From contig SFJN01000017.1 of the NCBI GenBank assembly GCA_004555055.1, forward strand, positions 1 through 23,192: a stretch of 23,192 bases of DNA. Direction: 5' to 3'. The position numbers and the translations under genes are program-made. Positions 17,213 through 23,192 of the stretch are shown here, piece by piece (within the stretch, counting starts at the first letter, position 1; every line of letters starts with the position of its first letter). The DNA is from Bacteroidales bacterium. Its GTDB lineage: Bacteria > Bacteroidota > Bacteroidia > Bacteroidales > Bacteroidaceae. The notes under the pieces are model-generated. The model was not told where the DNA came from and did no database searches. It saw nothing but the letters and a program-made list of their open reading frames with translations.

Positions 17213-18082
17213 TTACTTCTCAGCTTTGTCCTCAGGTATTTCGTCGCTGTCGCACACCGTCCGGTAGCATTCCATGAAGGCACTCACTTCCGAGTCCTCG
17301 CATTCGTCTGCCATCTTACGGAACATGGCGCGCGACTCCATGGAACCTCTCGAGAGCGTGGCGGCCTCCACCAGGCGGGCCGTCTTGTGACTGCTGCTGA
17401 AGGGTGCGCTCACACCGTTGGTCATAGCAGAGAGTTCCTTATACCAAGGGTTGCTGGTTATAGTTACGGTATCAATCTTGATCATCTTGCCAGCTGCCTT
17501 ACGGGCTTCCTCACGCCAATCAATCTGGTTGCCCACCACATAGTCTCTGTAGGAATAGCCTACGGGGTGCGGACTAGCGTCAGCAATAAGGAGCACGGCC
17601 TTGGTGGCATCCTCGCGCCAGGGCGTCTCGTCGATAATCTTCTTCAGCACCAGTTCATAAAACTCGTCGCCGTCGCCGCCGGAGGTGTTTTTCGACTCCA
17701 TGATGAACTTTATCACATCGTTCTCGTTGTCGGTCGGCATCAGGCACTGGTAGGCTTTGCCGAAGGTACGGGCGTCCTCCATGTCGCAATAGTCGCCGAA
17801 GGCCACAACGCCGATGCGGAGCTTGGGGTTCGACTTGAAAAGCCGCGGCACGAGTTCCGAAACCTCCTTGCGTACGGCATCGATATACGATGCCATCGAG
17901 CCTGTGGTGTCGAAGGCAATGACCATGTCGAGCATACCGTCCGTCTGCGTCCTTTTCACCACTTCGTCCTTCATGTCTTCAGGTTTCTTCACCTCTTCAG
18001 GTTTGACGTCTTCAGGTTTCTTCTCTTCCGGGTTCTTCCCTTCAGGCTTGTTCTTGAATAGAAAATCAAATTTCATAACCAT
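17213..18082 (-). CDS. von Willebrand factor A (VWA) domain protein with charged KPE-repeat N-terminus
   Basis: A 289-residue protein without signal peptide or membrane segment, so probably cytoplasmic. Residues 12-43 form a charged pentapeptide-like repeat (KPEGK, NPEEK, KPEDV, KPEEV, KPEDM). The VWA domain runs from about 50 to 260: the MIDAS motif DTTGS is at 58-62, followed by the metal-site segment TSGGDGDE (133-140) and Asp168 in LLIADASPH, so a metal-binding site is complete. VWA domains mediate metal-dependent protein binding; the GGDGDE loop is like those of VWA proteins linked with kinases or phosphatases, but no partner enzyme is adjacent. Start could also be the second ATG at 18076 (MKFDFLF). 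Function unknown. Confidence 0.88.
   Translation of the reverse strand: MVMKFDFLFKNKPEGKNPEEKKPEDVKPEEVKKPEDMKDEVVKRTQTDGMLDMVIAFDTTGSMASYIDAVRKEVSELVPRLFKSNPKLRIGVVAFGDYCDMEDARTFGKAYQCLMPTDNENDVIKFIMESKNTSGGDGDEFYELVLKKIIDETPWREDATKAVLLIADASPHPVGYSYRDYVVGNQIDWREEARKAAGKMIKIDTVTITSNPWYKELSAMTNGVSAPFSSSHKTARLVEAATLSRGSMESRAMFRKMADECEDSEVSAFMECYRTVCDSDEIPEDKAEK
17977..18049 (-). repeat. 15-bp coding tandem repeat in the VWA gene
   Basis: CTTCAGGTTT or a near copy starts at 17977, 17995, 18010, 18025 and 18040, spaced 18, 15, 15 and 15 bases. It encodes the KPE(D/E)x pentapeptides near the N-terminus. Confidence 0.8.
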
Positions 18083-18207
18083 TCTTGATTTTAAGGTTTT
18101 ACACAGATTAATATACCCATATAGAGGCAGTGAATGAGGATTTTATATCACCTCACCCGATAGTTTTTTCTACAGTCCCGATACTTGACAGTTCCAAAGT
18201 TCTCCTT

Positions 18208-18315
18208 TTCCGGAAATTGAAAACATCGGACTTCTTTGAGGTAAACATCCGTACTTTTAGGGCAAAACCTCCGTACTTTTGCCTCGAGAAGTCCGATGTT
18301 TTGCATCTTCCGGAA
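18208..18315. repeat. 108-bp palindromic (MITE- or REP-like) element
   Basis: AAAACATCGGACTTCT (18220-18235) is the exact reverse complement of AGAAGTCCGATGTTTT (18287-18302). The pairing extends outward with gaps to TTCCGGAA at 18208-18215 and 18308-18315. The 51-base loop contains the direct repeat TCCGTACTTTT at 18248-18258 and 18270-18280, and a nested inverted pair GGCAAAA/TTTTGCC. It is more AT-rich than neighbouring genes, and sits between the VWA and DUF1232 genes. Open frames crossing it on both strands (18130-18333 plus, 18148-18417 minus) follow the palindrome and are not supported as genes. It might also terminate transcription from the DUF1232 gene. Confidence 0.75.
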
Positions 18316-18394
18316 ACGGGCACCTGTCATTGATGCTGGATATGGGCTCTTAGACCAGGTTTCTTTCTCCTTTCCATAATAGTCTTCTTCGAAT

Positions 18395-18832
18395 TTATTC
18401 CTCATTGATGAGTTCATATTCCGAGCCGAACCACTCGTTGAGGGTCTGCTCCACCTTGTTGTCGATGTCGGGAGTGATGCGCTCCTTCACCTTCTTGTAG
18501 ACAAACATCATGGCGGCACCTTCGTCGAGGATGCCCAGCACCTTGTACACCGCACTGGGGACGAGGCTCACGGGCGAGATGGTGTAGAGGATGGCGGCAT
18601 AGACCAGGATGCGGTCGAGGGTGGAGGTGTCCTCGTCTGTCATCACATAGTAGAACTGCAGCATCGGCTTGGCTGCCACACGTCCCACCTTGACGGCATA
18701 GGGCTTGAGCCATGCCATCACCTCGTCGGCCTTGCGTTTCCAGTCCACATCCCCTACCTTCTCCATCAGTGCCTTGATGTCCTTGCCCAGGATGCAATAG
18801 GCAAGAATGGTAATGCAAAGAATTGTTGTCAT
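18395..18832 (-). CDS. DUF1232 / YkvA-like protein
   Basis: A 145-residue protein. The N-terminus (MTTILCITILAYCIL) is hydrophobic and probably a membrane anchor. The core around residues 70-115 contains LDRILVYAAILYTISPVSLV followed by a Pro and ILDEGAAMMFVYKKVK, which is the DUF1232 (PF06803) pattern: a short hydrophobic hairpin with the SPxxLxP and DD/DE elements. Family members are small membrane-associated proteins of unknown function. The C-terminus is acidic. The gene stands between the palindromic element and the fold-back remnant, with no close cotranscribed neighbour. Confidence 0.82.
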   Translation of the reverse strand: MTTILCITILAYCILGKDIKALMEKVGDVDWKRKADEVMAWLKPYAVKVGRVAAKPMLQFYYVMTDEDTSTLDRILVYAAILYTISPVSLVPSAVYKVLGILDEGAAMMFVYKKVKERITPDIDNKVEQTLNEWFGSEYELINEE

Positions 18833-18906
18833 AGTCTTAACGGTATTGGTTTCTGTATATAGAGAGTGGAATGTGGCGCAATTTATATCAGCTACACGAT
18901 GCTTTT

Positions 18907-18948
18907 GGGATGGGTTCTATAAAACTAATTTATAGCCCCCACCCCATC
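18907..18948. repeat. Fold-back sequence related to the ends of the 188-bp element
   Basis: GATGGG (18909-18914) and CTATAAA (18917-18923) pair with TTTATAG (18929-18935) and CCCATC (18943-18948). The left part (GGGATGGGTTCTATAAA) resembles the inverted end of the element at 19676-19863, and AAAACTAATTTATAG (18921-18935) is identical to 19841-19855. It lies just past the stop of the btpA-family gene, where it could also act as a terminator for that gene. Confidence 0.6.
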
Positions 18949-18956
18949 ACACACCG

Positions 18957-19673
18957 TCATTCGGACAGCGCTGCCATAAACGCCCTGACGTTTTCCTCAC
19001 AGACCACGTTGTGGGCCTGATGTCCATGTTTGAACCAGCTGCCCACAATCATGCCGTCGCACTTTGCCATGGTGGTCCGTGCCGTTTCGAGCGTCACTCC
19101 TGCCCCTACAATCATGGGGAAGTCCCCGACGGCGGTCTTGAACTGCTCGACCTTGTCCATGGGGGTCTCTATTCCGGTACCGGTACCTGTGCATACTATC
19201 GCGTCGCAACGTTCCATACCCAAGAGGAGGTCTTCTGCGGTGGTCCTTCCGGACTGCACCGGCTGGTATTTGAATCTGACTCCCCCTAAGACCGCCACGT
19301 TGTACGCAGCCCTGAACTTGTTCAGCTTTTCGACATAGCTCGGCTCATGTTCCGGTTTCAGATGTCCGCACACGGAGTCAATCTGGATGAACTTCGCACC
19401 ATATTTGTGAGCCAGTTCAAAAGCCCACTGTGCATCACCCAGGATGTTCACGCCGTAGATGCTGTCGGGATGTTCCTCATGCATCCATCTGAGCACGTCT
19501 GCGCAGTCTTCGTCCGAGCCGAAATAGTTCTCAATCAAAGGTACGACACCGTATTTCAGGTATATACCTATCTCTTTCTTTGCCAGGTCCAGCATAGAGA
19601 TTTCCGCATTGCTGCCGGTATGAATCATGCCGATAACCGGCTTCGTGTCTTTGAATACTTCGTTGAATTTCAT
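18957..19673 (-). CDS. BtpA/SgcQ-family TIM-barrel protein
   Basis: A 238-residue soluble protein of the BtpA family (PF03437). Signatures are PVIGMIHTGS at the N-terminus, VVPLIENYFGS, GVNILGDAQWA, KFIQIDSVCGH and the C-terminal IVGAGVTLETA with CDGMIVGSWFKHG, the phosphate-binding end of a TIM barrel. BtpA is linked to photosystem I stability in cyanobacteria, and SgcQ is an uncharacterised sugar-cluster protein in E. coli; a nucleoside or sugar-phosphate substrate is often assumed but not shown. The start codon lies two bases from the inner edge of a 188-bp mobile-type element, which has therefore replaced the native upstream region. A fold-back relative lies just after the stop. Confidence 0.85.
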   Translation of the reverse strand: MKFNEVFKDTKPVIGMIHTGSNAEISMLDLAKKEIGIYLKYGVVPLIENYFGSDEDCADVLRWMHEEHPDSIYGVNILGDAQWAFELAHKYGAKFIQIDSVCGHLKPEHEPSYVEKLNKFRAAYNVAVLGGVRFKYQPVQSGRTTAEDLLLGMERCDAIVCTGTGTGIETPMDKVEQFKTAVGDFPMIVGAGVTLETARTTMAKCDGMIVGSWFKHGHQAHNVVCEENVRAFMAALSE

Positions 19674-19675
19674 AA

Positions 19676-19863
19676 GGGATGTTCTATAAATTAGCTTGAG
19701 GCGAGTTTTAGACTATTGCGCAGTAGGTTTCTGTTCTTCAAATACGCGCATAGCGGGCTATGTAAGTGTTTGTGGAACAGAAAGATGCAAGCAAGAGGCA
19801 AAAAACGCCCAAGCATTAGAGCACTTCTTAGAATGTTTGTAAAACTAATTTATAGAACATCCC
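19676..19863. mobile_element. 188-bp MITE-like element with 19-bp inverted ends and 4-bp target duplication
   Basis: GGGATGTTCTATAAATTAG (19676-19694) is repeated exactly inverted at 19845-19863. Both sides are flanked by ATAA (19672-19675 and 19864-19867), consistent with a target-site duplication. There is no transposase; the only open frame across it (19716-19946, plus) is not supported as a gene. Internally, TTTCTGTTC (19728-19736) pairs with GAACAGAAA (19775-19783) and encloses the palindrome CATAGC-GG-GCTATG (19749-19762). It would need a transposase supplied elsewhere. I cannot assign the parental IS family. Confidence 0.75.
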
Positions 19864-19980
19864 ATAAGGGTATTCTATCAGTTTTTGAATTGTATGGACG
19901 GTCAATCGGTTTTGACCAACCTGATACAGAATTGCAGGTCCTTTGAACCACTTCCCATATCCTATGTGTCGTTGTATTGG
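19864..19980. other. Intergenic remainder between the element and rtcB stop
   Basis: It starts with AAGGGTATTCTATC (19866-19879), which resembles the element end. A 6-bp hairpin GGTCAA/TTGACC (19900-19917) lies downstream of the leftward rtcB and may be a weak terminator. Nothing else is seen. Confidence 0.35.
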
Positions 19981-21219
19981 TCAGTCCTGCTCCTCATTCA
20001 AATCGATTTCCACGCTGGAGTCGTAACTGCTCGTAGCCTTCATGTTGATGACGGGGCGGATGAAGTAATCGACCTCCACCGTGTCGGCAATGAGCTGCAG
20101 AATCTCCTTCGGGTCCTTGTATGCCATCGGGCTCTCGTCGATGGTACCCGTGCCGACCGAGGTCGAATAGATGCCCTTCATCGATTCGCGATACTCCTCC
20201 AGGTCAATCAGTTCCTTCGCTTCGGAGCGCGAGAACAGGCGTCCGGCACCGTGCGGCGCACTCTGGTTCCAGTCGTCGTTGCCCTTGCCGTGACAGATGA
20301 TGAGGCCGTCGCGCATGTTGAAGGGGATGACCAGTTTGCGGCCTTGGGGAGCCGCCACTGCACCCTTGCGCAGCATCTTCATCGCGAAGTCGATATAGTT
20401 GTGGGTGGTATATATCCGTTCCACGATGCTGGCATGCTGTCCGCTGCAATCGACGATGGCATCCAGCACCAGGCCGTCAATTACCTGGTGGTTGAACTCG
20501 GCGTATGCCTGTGCCACCACCATGTCGGTGATGTAGCCCTTCATGGCATCTCCTGTGAGGAAGCCGTTGACCACGCCAGGCTGGTTGGCCGACACCTGCT
20601 TCCAGTATTTCCACACCTTCTGCCCCAGGTTGCGGCTGCCGCAGTGGGCGGTGAAGGCATAGTTTCCATTAGGCGTCACACCCACCTCCACGAAATGGTT
20701 GCCGCCGCCGACGGTTCCGATGCTGTGGTAGAACATGTGTTCGCTCATTTCGATGCGCTTGAGGAAAGCCGTGATGCCCTTCTCCGTGACGTCCATGTTG
20801 CAGACCATCTCGGGCCACTGTTGCCGGGCCTCCGAAAGTCTGGTCTGAAGGTGCTTGTAGAGTTGCCTTACATCGTAGACCGACTTCTCGTGAATGGTCA
20901 TCCCGAACTTTACGTGCTCGCGGATGCTGCGTTCGATGGCCGCATAGTCGGCCTCGTTCACCTTCAGGTCGGTGATGCCCGTGCTCACGGAGCAGCCGAT
21001 GTCGCCACCCACATGGTCGGGATTGACATGGTCGGTAAACGGGACGGTGAAGCCCACCACAATGTCCTTACCCGCATGCACATCGGGCATAATCCTTATT
21101 TTCGAACCTTCGAACATCGGATGGTCCAGGAAGTGATAGACCATCGACAATGCTTCCGATTCTATATTGTCTGTAAATATCTTGCAGTCCTTGCAATACT
21201 TTCCCTTAATCTGTATCAT
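19981..21219 (-). CDS. rtcB: RNA ligase RtcB (3'-phosphate/5'-hydroxyl nucleic acid ligase)
   Basis: RtcB seals RNA 2',3'-cyclic phosphate or 3'-phosphate ends to 5'-hydroxyl ends using GTP and Mn2+. The 412-residue length matches the short bacterial form. Metal ligands and catalytic residues are visible: MPDVHAGK (44-51), GGDIGC with Asp73 and Cys76, GGGNHF with Asn174/His175, AHCGSRNLG with His192, TTHNYI with His273, and the guanylylated His323 in SAPHGAGRLFSR. All residues needed for activity seem present. No archease, rtcA or rtcR lies nearby. The gene ahead encodes a 141-residue protein of unknown role 189 bases upstream. The upstream region is A/T-rich, as is usual for starts in this group. 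Confidence 0.96.
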   Translation of the reverse strand: MIQIKGKYCKDCKIFTDNIESEALSMVYHFLDHPMFEGSKIRIMPDVHAGKDIVVGFTVPFTDHVNPDHVGGDIGCSVSTGITDLKVNEADYAAIERSIREHVKFGMTIHEKSVYDVRQLYKHLQTRLSEARQQWPEMVCNMDVTEKGITAFLKRIEMSEHMFYHSIGTVGGGNHFVEVGVTPNGNYAFTAHCGSRNLGQKVWKYWKQVSANQPGVVNGFLTGDAMKGYITDMVVAQAYAEFNHQVIDGLVLDAIVDCSGQHASIVERIYTTHNYIDFAMKMLRKGAVAAPQGRKLVIPFNMRDGLIICHGKGNDDWNQSAPHGAGRLFSRSEAKELIDLEEYRESMKGIYSTSVGTGTIDESPMAYKDPKEILQLIADTVEVDYFIRPVINMKATSSYDSSVEIDLNEEQD

Positions 21220-21408
21220 TTCTCTTTTCTTTATTTTTTATTCTATGTCGCTATCTTTAAAAATGTAACCCCTACTCCCTCCACAAAAACTGGTTCCTCT
21301 GTCTTTGACGATGTCATTTGATGTACTATGGGTATAGAGGCGGAAATGAATACATTTATATCAGATCTGGAGAATATTTTTCAAAAGGAATGGTTCAATT
21401 ATCCGATG

Positions 21409-21834
21409 TTACCTGATTCTTCCTTCAACAATAACACCTTTTTCCTGGAATACGATATTCGTCAGTTCCACCATATCCAGCACTTTCCGTGCCTCCTTGA
21501 TTTCGTCGAGGTGCACCACGATGCCGTTTCCGGGAGTCTTCTCCATCATCTTCGCAGCCTCCGGATCCGAGGCGAGGAATGTCAGCAGTGCGCCGACCAG
21601 CATATCCGTCCCCATTCCCCCGTCATATTTCAGCCGGACGTCATTGCCCTCAATCTGTTCCACGGAGACATTCATCCCGATGTTCTTTTCAATTTTGCCA
21701 AGCAGCGGCACTTTCACCTCCACCTTGGCCTCTACCTTCACCGTCTGCCCGTCGACGGCAGACAGCACAATCTCCCGCCCGGTCTTCTGCCGGACGAGAG
21801 ACTGGAGTTCATAGAATTCAATTTTCACTTGCAT
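21409..21834 (-). CDS. Uncharacterised 141-residue protein upstream of rtcB
   Basis: I do not recognise the family. The protein has no signal peptide or membrane span, though ALLTFLASDP in the middle is moderately hydrophobic. The sequence alternates short beta strands (KVEAKVEVKVPLLGKI, MNVSVEQIEGNDVRLKY) with helices, and ends with NIVFQEKGVIVEGRIR. This strand pattern is reminiscent of small lipid- or ligand-binding beta folds, which is only an impression. Start ATG (MQVKIEFYEL) is the first in frame. Base composition is like that of the core genes, whereas the DNA just upstream becomes AT-rich. Whether it is linked to rtcB is unknown. Confidence 0.75.
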   Translation of the reverse strand: MQVKIEFYELQSLVRQKTGREIVLSAVDGQTVKVEAKVEVKVPLLGKIEKNIGMNVSVEQIEGNDVRLKYDGGMGTDMLVGALLTFLASDPEAAKMMEKTPGNGIVVHLDEIKEARKVLDMVELTNIVFQEKGVIVEGRIR

Positions 21835-22091
21835 TTCTATTCGCTATATAGCTTACCCTTCTGCAATAATTATTTCATTGCAACCGTCTATTATCAATAT
21901 AACCTGACTAAAAAATGATTTCAAGGTTTCCAATGGGAATCTCTATTAACAAACATCTTTTCATGTAAAAAAGTCTCATCATCGAGATTGTAAACGACAC
22001 GCAGAGTATATATAGTGGAGTGTTATTGACTCATAACAATGTGATTATCATTGACGAAAACAACTTGCAAAACTTGAATATTTTATTCTCT
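21835..22091. other. AT-rich intergenic stretch, no gene seen
   Basis: About 257 bases of strongly AT-rich DNA lie between the 141-residue protein gene and the end of the sigma-partner gene. Composition contrasts with the GC-rich genes on its left and continues into the last part of the partner gene. No clear terminator hairpin or open frame is supported here. Confidence 0.5.
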
Positions 22092-22670
22092 TCAGTCTAT
22101 TAATTCATCATCCATAGACCCATTTTCATATTGGGCAGCATCATTTGGACTATTCGTATCTGCTTCATTTGAATAATTGATATTTTGACTATCATTTGTG
22201 CTCTCATCCATGTTTTTTATGTGTGATGCACAAACTATTCTATCCAAGTCCTCAATCTTTTCGATTTTGTATTTATCTAAGATTTTGTGTTTATCTAATA
22301 TGTCAATTGTATCATCGAAACAACCAAACGAAATTGGCGCTGCCGCACATGCTGCCACTTGAGTAAAAGGATGGAAGAAATGGTTGTTGTCATCCACGGC
22401 AGAAGGGTCTCCGATTTCCGGCATCTCGAACCCGCCTCCGGTGATTTCCTCCGGCAGCTGCAGGTCGTCGGGGGTGTATTCGGAAAGGGTGAGTTCGGAC
22501 TGCTCCATGCTGTCCATCACATCCTGCATCATATCGTCGTGCTCGATGACAGACGATACACGCTGCATCTCGTCATCCGACAGGTTGCCGTCCATGTAGG
22601 CGGCAAACTCCTCAATGCTCACGGGGAAGTCGGAAGCGTCGAAATTGAAGTTGAAATCGTCGTGAATCAT
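22092..22670 (-). CDS. Acidic partner protein of an ECF-like sigma factor (anti-sigma-like N-terminus)
   Basis: A 192-residue acidic protein whose ATG overlaps the stop of the sigma gene in an ATGA junction (22667-22670), so the two are translationally coupled. Residues 15-50 (IEEFAAYMDGNLSDDEMQRV, then a helix ending MQDVMDSME) resemble the short helical segment (eelaaYlDGeLs) found in anti-sigma proteins, but the zinc-binding His/Cys residues of the ZAS type are absent. There is no convincing membrane span; ACAAAPISFG (about 110-120) is only weakly hydrophobic. The C-terminal third is Asn/Asp/Ser-rich. DNA for residues 1 to about 98 is GC-rich like the genome; the rest is AT-rich, suggesting an unusual origin or relaxed selection. 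An anti-sigma role is inferred from position and the N-terminus. Confidence 0.72.
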   Translation of the reverse strand: MIHDDFNFNFDASDFPVSIEEFAAYMDGNLSDDEMQRVSSVIEHDDMMQDVMDSMEQSELTLSEYTPDDLQLPEEITGGGFEMPEIGDPSAVDDNNHFFHPFTQVAACAAAPISFGCFDDTIDILDKHKILDKYKIEKIEDLDRIVCASHIKNMDESTNDSQNINYSNEADTNSPNDAAQYENGSMDDELID

Positions 22671-23192
22671 ATCCGTTCCTCCTTTCTGTAAATGCGGATG
22701 TATTGGGCTTTCGCCAGTTTATGTTTGTTATAGTAGTTTTCCATTGTCATTCCGAGGGCTTCTGCCGTCTCCTCGTTTGTGTACTCCTCCAGATAACGGA
22801 GACGGATGAGTTCGCTGTAACGCTTGTTGGGCATCAACTTCAAGATGGCGAGGACATCCTCACGGTTAAAATTGTTGGATGTTGGTTGTATAGAGCCCCC
22901 ATCGGGCTTGATTCTATCACCTTCGTCTCTATTTTTACCGTTGCCGTCGCCGAAGTCCAGAGGCTCGTGGATGGGCATACGGCCCTTGGCCTCGAACTTA
23001 CTGTAGCAGTAGAAGAGGCATGTGGTCTTCAGCCAGCTGGCCAGGGTACTCTCGCCCTTGAAGTTCTCCATCTGGCATTTTCCTGTCTTACGGCTGGGAG
23101 TGAGGACGAGGCAGTAGATTTCGTCGATGAACTCCTTGCAGTTTTCACAGTCCGTGTAGTAGTTGTCGTAGATCGACTTGAAAAGCGGATAG
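22667..23192 (-). CDS. RNA polymerase sigma factor, ECF-like (5' end outside window)
   Basis: The frame stays open to the right edge, so at least 175 residues belong to it; the ATG at 23071 is internal because coding continues upstream with LFKSIYDNYYTDCENCKEFI, a region-2-like helix. The following ENFKGESTLASWLKTTCLF matches the region 2 end of sigma factors (usual form F-GES-L-TWL). A charged linker follows, then region 4 with a helix-turn-helix: ILKLMPNKRYSELIRLRYLE, then YTNEETAEALGMTMENYYNK. It should direct polymerase to a small set of promoters. The stop overlaps the start of the acidic partner gene by four bases, the typical sigma/anti-sigma arrangement. Confidence 0.85.
   Translation of the reverse strand, partial: YPLFKSIYDNYYTDCENCKEFIDEIYCLVLTPSRKTGKCQMENFKGESTLASWLKTTCLFYCYSKFEAKGRMPIHEPLDFGDGNGKNRDEGDRIKPDGGSIQPTSNNFNREDVLAILKLMPNKRYSELIRLRYLEEYTNEETAEALGMTMENYYNKHKLAKAQYIRIYRKEERI

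Noticed and set aside
17045..18061. A 338-codon plus-strand frame opposite the VWA gene
   Set aside because: It is the antisense of a gene with a complete MIDAS motif and it crosses both terminators.
19716..19946. A 76-codon frame across the 188-bp element
   Set aside because: It reads through the element's inverted end and flank; a basic, low-information product, not a transposase.
21243..21317. A 24-codon minus-strand frame (starting MTSSKTEEPVFVEG) just upstream of rtcB
   Set aside because: The peptide looks plausible, but it is too short to support without conservation or expression data.

Overview
The window looks like chromosome of a Bacteroidales bacterium, most likely a GC-rich member of the Prevotellaceae. 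The reasons are promoters with the Bacteroidetes -7/-33 pattern rather than E. coli-like boxes, few recognisable Shine-Dalgarno sequences, a secreted protein ending in a type IX secretion (Por) sorting tail, and gene families typical of the group (EF-G paralog, DinF-type MATE, OPT transporter, short RtcB). The species cannot be fixed from the sequence alone.

Layout. Positions 1-16958 are transcribed rightwards: the 3' end of an unidentified gene; an EF-G paralog (EF-G2 type) with an overlapping lipoprotein gene; galE; a carboxynorspermidine decarboxylase (nspC) with a problematic start; a secreted SGNH hydrolase; an OPT-family transporter; recG; a MATE exporter; an SDR oxidoreductase; and a large modular secreted protein. 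From 17213 to 23192 everything runs leftwards: a VWA protein, a DUF1232 (YkvA-like) protein, a BtpA-family protein, RtcB RNA ligase, a 141-residue protein of unknown function, and a sigma factor overlapping an acidic partner gene. Two strong facing hairpins at 17.0-17.2 kb separate the two halves.

Most of the rightward half is housekeeping or metabolic and shows no clear shared pathway. Likely cotranscribed sets are EF-G2 plus lipoprotein (11-bp overlap), nspC plus SGNH hydrolase (39-bp gap), recG plus MATE (51-bp gap), SDR plus the secreted protein (51-bp gap), and sigma factor plus partner (ATGA overlap).

The most notable signals are: (1) the EF-G paralog has lost the catalytic His of the DTPGH motif and altered switch and G4 residues, as in the GTPase-deficient EF-G2 of Bacteroides, and has a long leader with a terminator-like hairpin; (2) a 188-bp MITE-like element with perfect 19-bp inverted ends and a 4-bp target duplication sits two bases before the start codon of the btpA-family gene, with a fold-back relative just past that gene's stop; (3) a separate 108-bp palindromic element lies between the VWA and DUF1232 genes; (4) nspC lacks an in-frame ATG, while a well-placed ATG lies one frame off next to an A AAC CCC heptamer; (5) the sigma-partner gene changes abruptly from GC-rich to AT-rich partway through. 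I did not find a clearly new defence or multi-gene effector system.
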